36,341 bases of DNA from Rhodoferax sp. (GTDB lineage: Bacteria > Pseudomonadota > Gammaproteobacteria > Burkholderiales > Burkholderiaceae_C). The stretch spans positions 1-36,341 of the forward strand of contig NZ_JAUSLE010000023.1 of NCBI RefSeq assembly GCF_030646845.1. The letters run 5' to 3'. The position numbers were made by a program, and so were the translations under genes. The notes under the pieces were generated by a model. It was not told the DNA's origin. It saw nothing but the letters and a program-made list of their open reading frames with translations, and ran no database searches. Positions 14,971 to 24,184 of the stretch are shown here, in pieces. Position 1 is the first letter of the stretch. Each line of letters opens with the position of its first letter.

Positions 14971-17598
14971 ATGCAAAACGATATTTCCGACAACAAGAAA
15001 CCCGCTGCCGGGGTCGCTGAACATACCCCCATGATGGCCCAGTACCTCGGCCTCAAAGCCGACTACCCGGACACGCTGTTGCTGTACCGCATGGGCGACT
15101 TCTACGAAGTGTTTTATGCCGACGCCGAGAAGGCCGCCCGGCTGCTCAACATCACACTGACCCAGCGCGGCCAATCGGGCGGGCAACCGGTGGTGATGGC
15201 GGGCGTGCCGTTTCATTCGGTGGAAACCTACCTGGCCCGGCTCATCAAACTGGGTGAATCGGTGGCCATCTGCGAGCAGGTGGGCGAAGTCACCGGCAAG
15301 GGACCGGTGGAGCGCAAAGTGGTGCGCGTGGTCACGCCCGGCACGCTGACCGACATGGAGCTGCTGAGCGACAAGACCGAGTCGCTCCTGCTCGCTGTGC
15401 ACCAGGGCCCGCGCAATACCTGCGGCCTCGCCTGGCTGAGCGTGACGCAGGGCGAGGTGCATCTGGCCGAATGCGCGCCCGACGAGGTGGCGGAATGGGT
15501 GGCGCGCATCAGCCCTGGCGAAATGCTGTTCAGCGCCGGGGCCACGCCGGCCTTTGAAGCCCGCTTGCGCGGCCTGCAGGCTTCCGGGGCGATGTCCATC
15601 ACCGTGCGGCCTGACTGGCAATTTGATCCAGCCCTGGGCGAGCGCAAACTGCTGGCGCAGCTCCAGGCCGCCAGCCTGGCGCCCTGGCAGGCGCAGGAGC
15701 TGCCGCAGGCGCACGCGGCGGCCGCCGCCCTGCTGGGCTACGCCGAACACACGCAGGGCCGTGCCCTGACGCACGTCCACAGCGTGCGGGTGCAGCGCAA
15801 TGACGAGTTGATTGATCTGCCACAAACCACCCGGCGCAACCTCGAACTCCTGCAGACCCTGCGCGGCGAAGACCAGCCCACGCTGTTTTCGCTGCTCGAC
15901 ACCTGCATGACCGGCATGGGCAGCCGCCTGCTGAAAAACTGGCTGCTGTCGCCGCGGCGCGACCGCAGCGAGGCGCAGCAACGCCTGAACGCCATTGCCG
16001 CACTGCAACGGGGTCCGTGGGCCAGACTGCGCGAGCAACTCAAGGGCAGCACGGATGTGGAACGCATCACGGCCCGCATTGCGCTGCGCCAGGTGCGTCC
16101 GCGTGAGCTGGTGGCCTTGCAGCTGACGCTACAAAAAACAGAGCTACTCGCGCCCATTCTACGGGGGCTAGAGGCCTATTTGACTCATATTTCCGGGCAG
16201 CTCCTGCCCCCCCGGGACTGCGCCGAATTGCTCAGCCGCGCCATTGACCCGGAGCCCGCTGTGCTGGTGCGTGATGGCGGCGTGATCGCCACCGGCTTCG
16301 ATGCCGAGCTGGACGAGCTGCGTGCCATTCAAACCAACTGCGACAGCTTTCTGCTCGACCTCGAAGGACGCGAGAAAGCCCGTACCGGCATTGCGAACTT
16401 GCGCGTGCAGTTCAACAAGGTGCATGGCTTCTTCATCGAGGTCACGCAGGGGCAAGTCGACAAGGTGCCCGACGACTACCGTCGCCGCCAGACGCTCAAG
16501 AATGCCGAGCGTTTCATCACTCCGGAACTCAAAGCCTTTGAAGACAAGGCCCTGAGTGCGCAGGAGCGTGCCCTGGCGCGTGAGAAATGGCTGTACGAAC
16601 AGGTGCTGGACCAACTGCAGGTGTTCGTGCCAGCGCTGACGCAGGTGGCACGCGCTCTGGCCACGCTGGACGCGCTCTGCGCCCTGACCGAGCGCGCCCT
16701 GACGCTGGACTGGTGCGCCCCGCAGTTCGTCAAGGAACCGTGCCTGGACATCACGCAGGGCCGCCACCCTGTCGTGCAGGCGCGCCTGGCGGAGACCAGC
16801 AGCGGCGCCTTCATCGCCAACGACACACGCATGGGGCCCAAGCAGCGCATGCAGATCATCACCGGCCCCAATATGGGCGGCAAGTCCACCTACATGCGCC
16901 AGATCGCCGTCATCGTGCTGCTGGCCAGCATGGGCAGCTATGTGCCGGCCAGCGCCTGCCGCCTGGGTCCGATCGACGCCATCCACACCCGCATCGGCGC
17001 CGCCGACGACCTGGCGAACGCCCAGTCCACCTTCATGCTGGAGATGCTGGAAGGTGCGCAGATATTGCACGCCGCCACGCCCAACTCGCTGGTGCTGATG
17101 GACGAAATTGGCCGCGGCACCTCCACTTTTGACGGCCTGGCACTGGCCTCGGCCATTGCCAGCCAATTGCATGACAAGACGCAGGCCTACACCCTGTTTG
17201 CCACCCACTACTTCGAGCTGACCGAGTTCCCGGCCAGGCACCACGCCGCCGTCAACGTGCACGTCAGCGCCGTCGAGTCCGGCCGCGACATCGTGTTTTT
17301 GCATGAAATCCAGCCCGGCCCGGCCAGCAAGAGCTACGGCATTCAGGTGGCACGGCTGGCCGGCATGCCCGCGGCGGTGGTGAACCAGGCGCGCCACACG
17401 CTGGAGGCGCTGGAAGCCCAGGCCACGCAAGCCCATGCCCAGGTGGACCTGTTTGCCGCACCGCCCGCGGCAGAAAGCACGGCTGTCAGCGCCGTAGAAT
17501 TGAGCCTTGCCAACATCGACCCCGATGCCCTGAGCCCACGCGAGGCGCTGGATGCGCTCTACGGCCTCAAGAAACTAATCTCGCAGGGACAAACCTGA
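14971..17598 (+). CDS. mutS: DNA mismatch repair protein MutS
   Basis: This is a full-length 875-residue MutS. The N-terminal mismatch-binding domain has the phenylalanine wedge F44-Y-E46 in [10 protein letters not shown]. Domains II and III follow. The clamp region shows [17 protein letters not shown], and the ABC ATPase has Walker [14 protein letters not shown] (Lys638), Walker [17 protein letters not shown] (D711/E712) and [10 protein letters not shown]. It binds mispaired bases as a dimer and recruits MutL to start repair. Around residues 386-406 the sequence [19 protein letters not shown] is encoded by a copy of a dispersed DNA repeat, an in-frame insertion in domain III. The Shine-Dalgarno is weak. 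It marks the boundary between the IS scar zone and the ordinary chromosomal region. Confidence 0.99.
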   Translation: MQNDISDNKKPAAGVAEHTPMMAQYLGLKADYPDTLLLYRMGDFYEVFYADAEKAARLLNITLTQRGQSGGQPVVMAGVPFHSVETYLARLIKLGESVAICEQVGEVTGKGPVERKVVRVVTPGTLTDMELLSDKTESLLLAVHQGPRNTCGLAWLSVTQGEVHLAECAPDEVAEWVARISPGEMLFSAGATPAFEARLRGLQASGAMSITVRPDWQFDPALGERKLLAQLQAASLAPWQAQELPQAHAAAAALLGYAEHTQGRALTHVHSVRVQRNDELIDLPQTTRRNLELLQTLRGEDQPTLFSLLDTCMTGMGSRLLKNWLLSPRRDRSEAQQRLNAIAALQRGPWARLREQLKGSTDVERITARIALRQVRPRELVALQLTLQKTELLAPILRGLEAYLTHISGQLLPPRDCAELLSRAIDPEPAVLVRDGGVIATGFDAELDELRAIQTNCDSFLLDLEGREKARTGIANLRVQFNKVHGFFIEVTQGQVDKVPDDYRRRQTLKNAERFITPELKAFEDKALSAQERALAREKWLYEQVLDQLQVFVPALTQVARALATLDALCALTERALTLDWCAPQFVKEPCLDITQGRHPVVQARLAETSSGAFIANDTRMGPKQRMQIITGPNMGGKSTYMRQIAVIVLLASMGSYVPASACRLGPIDAIHTRIGAADDLANAQSTFMLEMLEGAQILHAATPNSLVLMDEIGRGTSTFDGLALASAIASQLHDKTQAYTLFATHYFELTEFPARHHAAVNVHVSAVESGRDIVFLHEIQPGPASKSYGIQVARLAGMPAAVVNQARHTLEALEAQATQAHAQVDLFAAPPAAESTAVSAVELSLANIDPDALSPREALDALYGLKKLISQGQT
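16130..16180 (+). repeat. Dispersed in-gene repeat, copy A (in mutS)
   Basis: AGCT (16142-16145), CGCG, TACG (16160-16163) and GCTA (16167-16170) occur with spacers of 3, 7 and 3 nt, followed by GAGGCCTATTTGACT. Copy B in the LytS-type kinase gene has the same words with identical spacing, and copy C in the LytTR gene is close. The pattern resembles a short repeat I recall from many Comamonadaceae genomes. Here it is translated in frame within mutS. Confidence 0.55.
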
Positions 17599-17627
17599 CG
17601 ATCTGACCCACCTACCCCAGGACTTCC

Positions 17628-18455
17628 ATGACCTACTGCGTCGCCATCAAACTCAACGCCGGACTGGTGTTCCTCTCCGACTCGCGCACCAACGCCGGGC
17701 TGGACCAGATCAGCACCTTTCGCAAAATGATCGTCTACGAGAAGCCCGACGACCGCTTCATGGTGCTGCTGTCGGCCGGCAACCTGAGCATCTCGCAATC
17801 GGTGCGCGAGATTCTGCAGATTGAGCAGCTCAAGGAGCACGCGGAAAGCGAGCCCATCACCATCTGGAACGCCAGGAGCATGTTTGACGCCGCGCGCGTG
17901 CTGGGCTCGGCGATTCGCCACGTCTACGACCGCGATGCCGCTTCGCTCAAGCAGGCCGGGGTTGAATTCAACGTGTCCTTGATTTTTGGCGGCCAGATCA
18001 AGGGCGAAGGCATGCGCCTGTTTCAGGTGTACTCGGCCGGCAACTTCATTGAGGCAACGCCCGAGACGCCGTACTTCCAGGCGGGCGAATCCAAATACGG
18101 CAAGCCCGTGCTGGACCGCGTCATCACACCCGACACCCCACTGGATGAAGCTGCCAAGTGCGCGCTGGTGTCGATGGACTCCACGCTCAAGTCCAACCTG
18201 TCAGTAGGTTTGCCGCTGGACATGGTGGTGTATGAAGCCAACCAGTTCCAGACCGACAAGATCGTGTGCATCGATGAGAACAACCCCTATTTCAGGATGC
18301 TGCATGGCAGTTGGGGGCAAAAGCTGCGTCAAGTGTTTGACAGCATTGAAGACCCGATGTGGAACGGTGAGCAAACCGAGGTGCCGCTGATGACGCAGTC
18401 CGGGCGCAACCGGCCGCTCAAGAAGATCAGCACCCCCCAGGAAAAACTGATCTGA
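17628..18455 (+). CDS. Proteasome-type peptidase, Anbu family
   Basis: The 275-residue protein begins MTYCVAIKLNAGLVFLSDSR. In Anbu (a bacterial proteasome beta-like Ntn hydrolase) removal of Met exposes the catalytic Thr, here T2. D18 (in LSDSRTNAG) and K33 (in STFRKM) match the other active-site residues. Later VSLIFGGQIKGEGMRLFQVYSAGNF and GESKYGKPVLDR match family blocks. Anbu forms ring- or lock-washer-like assemblies and in many bacteria sits with transglutaminase and ATP-grasp genes. Here it is instead followed after 3 bp by an alpha/beta hydrolase. Its physiological substrate is unknown. Confidence 0.93.
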   Translation: MTYCVAIKLNAGLVFLSDSRTNAGLDQISTFRKMIVYEKPDDRFMVLLSAGNLSISQSVREILQIEQLKEHAESEPITIWNARSMFDAARVLGSAIRHVYDRDAASLKQAGVEFNVSLIFGGQIKGEGMRLFQVYSAGNFIEATPETPYFQAGESKYGKPVLDRVITPDTPLDEAAKCALVSMDSTLKSNLSVGLPLDMVVYEANQFQTDKIVCIDENNPYFRMLHGSWGQKLRQVFDSIEDPMWNGEQTEVPLMTQSGRNRPLKKISTPQEKLI

Positions 18456-18458
18456 CCC

Positions 18459-19280
18459 ATGCCCCTCATCATCTTCTCCCACGCCAACAGTTTTGCCGCC
18501 AGCACCTATGGGGTTTTGTTCAAGAGTCTGAAGTCACGCGGTTTCACCGTCAAGGCGGTCGAGAAATTTGGCCACGATGCCAAATACCCTGTCACCAACA
18601 ACTGGCCGCATTTGGTCCAGCAGCTCCTCGACTTCGCAAAAGCCGAAGTCGACAAGGCCGGTAAGCCGGCATTCCTGGTCGGCCATTCATTTGGCGGGTT
18701 TGTCAGCCTGATGGCCGCCGCGCGCGCGCCCGAGCTGGCCTGTGGCGTGGTGCTGGTCGATTCCCCCATCCTGGGCGGCTGGCGCGCCACCACGCTGGGT
18801 GTCATGAAAAGCGCGCAGATGGTGGGGGCGGTTTCACCCGGCGCGGTCAGCCGCCAGCGCCGCAACAACTGGCCCAGCCAGGAGGCGGCACTGGAGCACT
18901 TTCGCCACAAGAAAGCCTTTGCCAAGTGGGACCCGCAGGTGCTGCACGACTACATCGCCCACGGCACCCATGACGAGGGCCGGGGTGATGAAAAAAAACG
19001 GGTGCTAAGCTTTGACCGCGCGGTGGAGACCGCTATCTACGACACCGTGCCCGACAACCTGGACCGGCTGTTTCGCCGTCATCCCATCAAGTGCCCGGTC
19101 GCCTTCATTGGCGGCAGCCATTCCGTTGAAATGAAGCAGGTGGGCATGGCCATGACCGAGCGCATCACCAGGGGTCGCATCATGATGCTGGACGGCAGCC
19201 ACCTCTTTCCCATGGAAAAACCCATTGCCACCGCCGCTGCCATTGAAGCGGCGCTGCTCAACCTGCAGAGCCTGGGCTGA
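18459..19280 (+). CDS. Alpha/beta hydrolase
   Basis: The 273-residue protein has no signal peptide and begins with a first strand LIIFSHANSF that supplies an oxyanion-type HAN turn. The nucleophile elbow is VGHSFGG (Ser77), and a late DGSHLFPMEKP supplies the catalytic His; the acid is probably in the GGSHSVEMK region or nearby. It begins 3 bp after the Anbu peptidase gene, so the two are almost certainly one operon. The substrate is unknown. It is compatible with the esterase/haloperoxidase-like hydrolase group but not specific to any characterised member. Confidence 0.9.
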   Translation: MPLIIFSHANSFAASTYGVLFKSLKSRGFTVKAVEKFGHDAKYPVTNNWPHLVQQLLDFAKAEVDKAGKPAFLVGHSFGGFVSLMAAARAPELACGVVLVDSPILGGWRATTLGVMKSAQMVGAVSPGAVSRQRRNNWPSQEAALEHFRHKKAFAKWDPQVLHDYIAHGTHDEGRGDEKKRVLSFDRAVETAIYDTVPDNLDRLFRRHPIKCPVAFIGGSHSVEMKQVGMAMTERITRGRIMMLDGSHLFPMEKPIATAAAIEAALLNLQSLG

Positions 19281-19283
19281 GCT

Positions 19284-19301
19284 GGCCCGGCCGGGCAGGC
19301 G
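19284..19301. terminator. Possible bidirectional terminator between converging genes
   Basis: GCCCGGCCGGGC (19285-19296) is a perfect 12-bp palindrome in the 21-bp gap between the hydrolase and uppP stops. It could form a GC hairpin for both transcripts. There is no U-tract, so the call is weak. Confidence 0.3.
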
Positions 19302-20159
19302 TCAAGCCGCCCAGGTAACGACGCCGCTCCACGCGGTCGCCAGCACCACCACACCAAAGACGATGCGGTACCAGGCAAACGGCACAAAGTCGTGGGTCGA
19401 CACGTAGCGAATCAGCCAGCGAATGCACAGCAGCGCGGCGAAAAACGCCGTCACGGTGCCCACCGCGAACATCGGCAGGTCCTCCCAGCGCAACAGCTCG
19501 CGCTGCTTCCACACGGAATAGGCGCCGGCCCCCATCAGGGTCGGAATCCCCAGGTAGAAACTGAATTCCGTGGCCGCCTTGCGCGACAGCCCCAGCACCA
19601 GGCCGCCGATGATGGTGGCCCCGCTACGGCTGGTGCCCGGAATCAGCGCCAGGCATTGCAGCAGCCCGACCTTGAGCGCATCCAGGTAGCTCATGTCATC
19701 CACCGTCTCCACCCGGGCGTGACGCTTGCCTGCCAGGTCCATTTCACCGTACCGTTTGCGGTGGCGGTACTCGACGGCGAGGATGATCAACCCGCCAACG
19801 ATGAAGGCCATCGCCACCGGCACGGGGCGAAACAGGTTCGCCTTGATGACGGCCCCGAAACTGAGTCCCAGCACCACAGCCGGCATGAACGCGATCAGCA
19901 CATTGAGTGCGAAACGCTGTGCCACCGGGTCATGCGTGATCCCCATCACGGTACGCAGCAGGCGCGCGCGGTATTCCCACATCACTGAGAACATCGCACC
20001 CGTCTGGATGGCAATCTCGAAGACCTTGGCCTTTTCGCCGGTGAAGTCCAGCAGCGATCCCGCCAGAATCAGGTGCCCGGTGGATGAAATGGGCAGGAAT
20101 TCCGTCAAGCCCTCGACGACGCCCATGATGGCGGCTTTGATCAGCAGTGCGATGTCCAA
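19302..20159 (-). CDS. uppP: Undecaprenyl-diphosphatase UppP (BacA)
   Basis: The integral membrane protein carries both family signatures: [17 protein letters not shown] near the N-terminus and [10 protein letters not shown] in the second half. It recycles undecaprenyl diphosphate to the monophosphate carrier for peptidoglycan synthesis and can give bacitracin resistance. The start is taken as TTG at 20159 ([13 protein letters not shown]), which lies 6 nt after GGAG and matches the usual family N-terminus. A TTG at 20171 would place GGAG inside the coding region. The product of 285 residues is normal in length, with about eight hydrophobic segments. It appears monocistronic. Confidence 0.96.
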   Translation of the reverse strand: MDIALLIKAAIMGVVEGLTEFLPISSTGHLILAGSLLDFTGEKAKVFEIAIQTGAMFSVMWEYRARLLRTVMGITHDPVAQRFALNVLIAFMPAVVLGLSFGAVIKANLFRPVPVAMAFIVGGLIILAVEYRHRKRYGEMDLAGKRHARVETVDDMSYLDALKVGLLQCLALIPGTSRSGATIIGGLVLGLSRKAATEFSFYLGIPTLMGAGAYSVWKQRELLRWEDLPMFAVGTVTAFFAALLCIRWLIRYVSTHDFVPFAWYRIVFGVVVLATAWSGVVTWAA

Positions 20160-20229
20160 CAAACTCTCCAATAAAAAAGTGACTCTGACCCCCGCATTAT
20201 CTGCGCGAACAGCTCACATATTCATAGCG

Positions 20230-20263
20230 CCGGGCCTGGCTGGCCAGCAGCCGGGAAGCCCGG
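20230..20263 (-). terminator. Possible terminator after the acyl-CoA synthetase gene
   Basis: CCGGGC (20230-20235) and GCCCGG (20258-20263) are inverted arms, with an inner palindrome GCTGGCCAGC (20239-20248). The structure lies 43 bp downstream of the acyl-CoA synthetase stop on the minus strand. No T-run follows, so it may be a Rho-independent-like hairpin or merely a GC-rich palindrome. Confidence 0.35.
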
Positions 20264-20305
20264 TGCGTTTGCGGATGGGAGAGACAATCCAGCGGACCGC
20301 GCGGA

Positions 20306-22117
20306 TCAGTGGTACAGCGCTTCGATCTCTGCCGCGTAGGTCTTGTAGATGCTTGAGCGGCGCACCTTCATGGTGGCGGTGACTTCGCCGTCGTCATGGT
20401 CCAGTTCCTTGGTCAGCAAGTGGAACTTTCGGATCTGCGACACCTGGGCCAGGCGCTGGTTGCCCTGGGCGATGTCGGCTTCGATCAGTTCGCGCACTTT
20501 CGGGTGTTCCACCAGCGAGCGGAAATGGGTGAACGGGATGCGCTGGGCCTCGGCCCATTTGCCCACGGTATCAATATCGATCATCACCAGCGCACCGACA
20601 AACTTGCGCCCTTCGGCCACGATGACGCATTCCTTGATGTAGGGGCTGCCCTTCATCGTGTTCTCGATCTCGGACGGCGTGAGGTTCTTGCCGCCAGCCG
20701 TGATCATGATGTCCTTGAGGCGGTCCACGATCTTGAGCTGGCCGCCCTCCTCGCGCACCACGTCGCCGGTGTGCAGCCAGCCGTCCCGGATGCTGGTGGC
20801 CGTGGCCTCGGGGTTTTTGTAGTAACCGGCGAACACCATGTCTCCCCGAATCTGGAATTCACCTGCCTCGCCGATACGCCACTCGACGCCCTGGGTGGGC
20901 GTGCCTACCGTGCCGACGATCACCTGGTCCAGCGGATGGCCGGTGACCATGCCGGTGGATTCGGTCAGGCCATACACCTCGACCAGCGGCACGCCCAGCA
21001 CGCGGAAGAAGCGCACCACATCGGGTGGAATCGGCGCGGCGCCGGTGAGTGCCACCTGGGCATTGCGCAGACCAATGAAATTCTGCAGTGCGCGAAAGAT
21101 GCTCCAGTAGCTCGCGAAGTACACCAGTTTCTCGCCGGCAGTCCAGGCGCTGCGCGGCTTTTCAGCCAGGGGCTTGCAGGCCGTATAGGCCTTGTTGAAC
21201 AGCCAACGGCGCAGGCCACCCGCCTCCTGCAGCTTGATGCTGATGGAGGCGTGCATCTTCTCCCAGATGCGCGGCACGCCCAGAAACATGGTGGGCGCCA
21301 CTTCGCGCAAGTCTTCCTGCACCGTGCGGATGGATTCGCCAAAGTTGACCTGCGAGCCGGTGTAGAGGGGCACGAAGGTGGTCAGCATCTGCTCAGCCAC
21401 ATGGCACAGCGGCAGGTAGGACAGGTGGCTGGTGTCTTGCGTAAGGCGCAGCCGCTCCACGATGCCGGGCACCACGCCGCGGATGTTGCGGTAGGAAATC
21501 ATGGCGCCCTTGGGCTTGCCGGTGGAACCCGAGGTGTAGATCATCAGGCCCACATCGTCGAGCGTCTGCCGGGCCAGGGCTTCGTCAATCAGCGCCGGGT
21601 TGCCGGCGACGGCACCCATCTGCTCCACCTCGTCGAAGGTGGCAATCAGCCGGCGCGCCTCAGCCGCAAAGCTGCGCAGGCCCTTGGTCTCCATGACCAC
21701 GATCTTGCGCAGGCGTGGCAACTGGTCCAGCGCTTCGAGGACCTTGTCGGTCTGCTCCTGGTCTTCGCAGACCATGATTTCAATGTCGGCATGGCCCACC
21801 ACATAGGCCACCTCGGAGGTCGGGCTGGTGGGGTACACGCCCACCGTGACGGCACCGACCAGGCCGGCGCCCATCTGCGCCAGCACCCATTCAATGCGGT
21901 TTTCGGAGATCACGCCGACATGGCCACCCTCGGGCAGACCCAGGGCGCGCAGGCCCAGGCCGAAATGGCAGGCACGGCGGTAATAACTGGCCCAGTCGTA
22001 GGGCTTCCAGATGCCGAAGTCTTTTTGCCGGATGGCAATGCGTTCCGGCATGGTGCGTGCGCGCTCGCGCAGCATCTGCGGCAGGGTCATCTCGGGGAAT
22101 GCGGGTAGTGGGTGCAT
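20306..22117 (-). CDS. AMP-dependent acyl-CoA synthetase (long-chain FadD-like)
   Basis: The 603-residue protein is a complete ANL-superfamily ligase: P-loop IYTSGSTGKPKG (~193-204), the middle motif VYGLTESTG, DGWLHTGDV, and the hinge/C-terminal region DRLKDIMITAGGKNLTP. The N-terminus (LRERARTMPERIAIRQKDFGIW) matches the long-chain/FadD15-like group. It activates a carboxylic acid to its CoA thioester with ATP. It begins 2 bp after livF, as the last gene of a LIV-type transporter operon, so the substrate is probably the acid that the transporter imports. That substrate cannot be read from the sequence. Confidence 0.95.
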   Translation of the reverse strand: MHPLPAFPEMTLPQMLRERARTMPERIAIRQKDFGIWKPYDWASYYRRACHFGLGLRALGLPEGGHVGVISENRIEWVLAQMGAGLVGAVTVGVYPTSPTSEVAYVVGHADIEIMVCEDQEQTDKVLEALDQLPRLRKIVVMETKGLRSFAAEARRLIATFDEVEQMGAVAGNPALIDEALARQTLDDVGLMIYTSGSTGKPKGAMISYRNIRGVVPGIVERLRLTQDTSHLSYLPLCHVAEQMLTTFVPLYTGSQVNFGESIRTVQEDLREVAPTMFLGVPRIWEKMHASISIKLQEAGGLRRWLFNKAYTACKPLAEKPRSAWTAGEKLVYFASYWSIFRALQNFIGLRNAQVALTGAAPIPPDVVRFFRVLGVPLVEVYGLTESTGMVTGHPLDQVIVGTVGTPTQGVEWRIGEAGEFQIRGDMVFAGYYKNPEATATSIRDGWLHTGDVVREEGGQLKIVDRLKDIMITAGGKNLTPSEIENTMKGSPYIKECVIVAEGRKFVGALVMIDIDTVGKWAEAQRIPFTHFRSLVEHPKVRELIEADIAQGNQRLAQVSQIRKFHLLTKELDHDDGEVTATMKVRRSSIYKTYAAEIEALYH

Positions 22118-22119
22118 AG

Positions 22120-22938
22120 TCAGGAAAGCCAGCGCTTGCGGCGCTTGTAATGCTTGATCTCGCGGAAGCTGCGGGCTTCGCCGCCGCCGCCCATGCCCAG
22201 GTAGAACTCGCGCACGTCGGGGTCGCTGGCCAGCCGCTCGGCGCTGCCGTCGATGACGATCTTGCCGTTTTCCATGATGTAGCCGCTGTGCGCCACGGCC
22301 AGCGCCACGGTCGCGTTCTGCTCCACCAGCAGCATGGACACGCCGCGCTCGGCGTTGATGCGCGCGATGATGGTGAAGATGTCTTCCACCAGCTTGGGCG
22401 ACAGGCCGAGCGAGGGCTCGTCCAGCAGGATGAGTTCGGGCTGCGCAATCAGCGCGCGGCCGATGGCCAGCATCTGCTGCTCGCCACCCGACAGGTAGCC
22501 GGCCAGCCCCTTGCGCCGCTCGTGCAGGCGCGGGAAATAGGTGTAGACCAGGTCGAAGTCGGGTTTGACTCCGCTGCGACCTGTGAGGGCGTAGGTGGCG
22601 GCCACCAGGTTTTCTTCCACCGTGAGGTCTTCGAACACCCGGCGCCCTTCCATCACATGGCTCACGCCCTGGCGCACCAGCTGCTGGGGCGCCAGCCGCG
22701 CGGTGGGCTGGCCATTGAACAGGATGCTGCCGTTCTGCAGCTCCCCATCTTCCAGCGCCAGCAGGCCCGAAATGGCCTTGAGCGTGGTGGACTTGCCCGC
22801 CCCATTGCTACCCAGCAAGGCCACGATCTGGCCGCGCGGCACGGCCAGGGAGAGGCCGCGCAGGGCCTGCACCACCTTGTTGTAGATGACCTCGATGTTG
22901 TTGACTTCGAGGACGTGGTCCGTGCGGGGCAGGTTCAT
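22120..22938 (-). CDS. livF: LIV-type ABC transporter ATP-binding protein LivF
   Basis: This ATPase of 272 residues has Walker A LLGSNGAGKST, signature LSGGEQQ, Walker B LILLDEPSLGLSP and the switch His region LLVEQNA. The VMEGRRVFEDLTVEENL block is typical of LivF. It has an extended, basic C-terminus (EIKHYKRRKRWLS) beyond the usual end. It pairs with LivG on the cytoplasmic face of the LivHM permease. It is positioned 16 bp after the binding-protein gene and 2 bp before the CoA ligase. Symbols in this operon denote family, not proven leucine transport. Confidence 0.95.
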   Translation of the reverse strand: MNLPRTDHVLEVNNIEVIYNKVVQALRGLSLAVPRGQIVALLGSNGAGKSTTLKAISGLLALEDGELQNGSILFNGQPTARLAPQQLVRQGVSHVMEGRRVFEDLTVEENLVAATYALTGRSGVKPDFDLVYTYFPRLHERRKGLAGYLSGGEQQMLAIGRALIAQPELILLDEPSLGLSPKLVEDIFTIIARINAERGVSMLLVEQNATVALAVAHSGYIMENGKIVIDGSAERLASDPDVREFYLGMGGGGEARSFREIKHYKRRKRWLS

Positions 22939-22954
22939 GTCCAGACGCTTGTGC

Positions 22955-24130
22955 TTACAGAGCGATCCAGTCGGACGCGGCCACCATCTTCTGCGCCTTC
23001 ATGTCGGCCTTGTAGACCCGCCCCACCGGAATGGAGTTGCCCTTGATGGTGATTGGCACGCCAATGAGGCCGCCGGTGTCGAAGTCCTTGATGCTGTTGA
23101 GCGCAGCCTTCAGGTTCTTGCCGTTGAGCTCCTTCTTGGCGTCCAGCGTGCGCTTGGCCGCTTCGGTGAACAGCATCGCCGCCAGGAAGCCCTGGATGTA
23201 GGCCGTGCTCTGGTACTCGGGGTGCAACTGGCGGATCTTGTCGAGCATGGGCGCCTTGGCCGACGTGTCGTAGTAGTAGCGGTAGGGCATGACACCCATG
23301 AAGCCGTCACCGGCCTCGCCCATCTTCATGACGGTGGAACTGTCCATGGTCCAGAAGGTGCCCATCCACTTGCTGGTCATGCCCTGCTGCTTGCCCTGGG
23401 TGATGAATTCCGGAATGGGCGCAAGGATGTAGCCATGGAAGATGGTGTAGTCGGGCGCAGCACGGCGCAGCTTGATGACTTCGCCCGAGACGTCCACGCT
23501 GCCGGCCGGCGTCATGATCTTGACCGGCACCGACAGTCCGAGCTTCTTGGCCAGCGCTTCGCTGCTCTCGATCGGGTCGCGGCCGAATTCAGAATCCGAG
23601 TAGACGAAGGCAACCTTGGCGCCCGGCTTCTCTTTGGCAATGTGGCGCAGCAGGATGCCGAACATCTCGGTGTAATCGGGGCCCACCAGGAACTGATTCG
23701 GGTATTTGACCGGGTCGTTCAGCTCGGTGGCGAACGAGGCGCCGGCCATCATGATGTTGCCGGTGCGGTCCAGCTCCGGGTTGATGGTCTTGGAAAACGC
23801 GGTGGAGTCGCCGTAGTAGAGGTTGACCTTGTTCTGGCTGGTGATCTTCTTGAAGGCGGCCACGGATGCATCGACCTTGTAGCCCGTGTCTTCCGGCACA
23901 TAGCGCAGCTTGCGGCCCTTGATGCCACCGGCGTCGTTGACCATCTTCACGTAGTCGGCAATGCCGGCATTGATGCCGACGCCGGCAAACGCGAACACAC
24001 CCGTCATCGGAATGGAGCCGCCGATGACGATGTCCTCGCCGGCCTGGGCCTGGGCCAGAGGAACGACGAGCGAGGCGCCCGCTGCCAGCAGCAGCGCGCG
24101 GCGACGTTGGGAAATTTGTGATGTCTGCAT
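22955..24130 (-). CDS. livK: LIV-type periplasmic substrate-binding protein
   Basis: The ATG at 24130 has a near-perfect AAGGAG 7-8 nt upstream, which fixes the start over longer readings. The 391-residue precursor has a signal peptide, RRRALLLAAGASLVVPLAQAQA. The run of three arginines is Tat-like, but the rest reads as Sec. The mature part opens EDIVIGGSIPMTGVFAFAGVGIN, a peripl_BP_6 start. It captures the substrate for the LivHMGF transporter. Context with an acyl-CoA synthetase suggests an aromatic or aliphatic acid rather than an amino acid, an inference only. Confidence 0.94.
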   Translation of the reverse strand: MQTSQISQRRRALLLAAGASLVVPLAQAQAGEDIVIGGSIPMTGVFAFAGVGINAGIADYVKMVNDAGGIKGRKLRYVPEDTGYKVDASVAAFKKITSQNKVNLYYGDSTAFSKTINPELDRTGNIMMAGASFATELNDPVKYPNQFLVGPDYTEMFGILLRHIAKEKPGAKVAFVYSDSEFGRDPIESSEALAKKLGLSVPVKIMTPAGSVDVSGEVIKLRRAAPDYTIFHGYILAPIPEFITQGKQQGMTSKWMGTFWTMDSSTVMKMGEAGDGFMGVMPYRYYYDTSAKAPMLDKIRQLHPEYQSTAYIQGFLAAMLFTEAAKRTLDAKKELNGKNLKAALNSIKDFDTGGLIGVPITIKGNSIPVGRVYKADMKAQKMVAASDWIAL

Positions 24131-24184
24131 GCTTATCTCCTTTTTGCTTGCTGTATCCATGGCCTGCACGGTGCGCGAACGCAC

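Noticed and set aside
16168..17436. Open frame of 422 codons on the minus strand
   Set aside because: Antisense to mutS with codon-mirror composition; no domain or start signal. Explained by the high GC content of the mutS strand.
20396..22108. Open frame of 570 codons on the plus strand
   Set aside because: Antisense to the acyl-CoA synthetase; composition rich in His/Gln/Ala without motifs.
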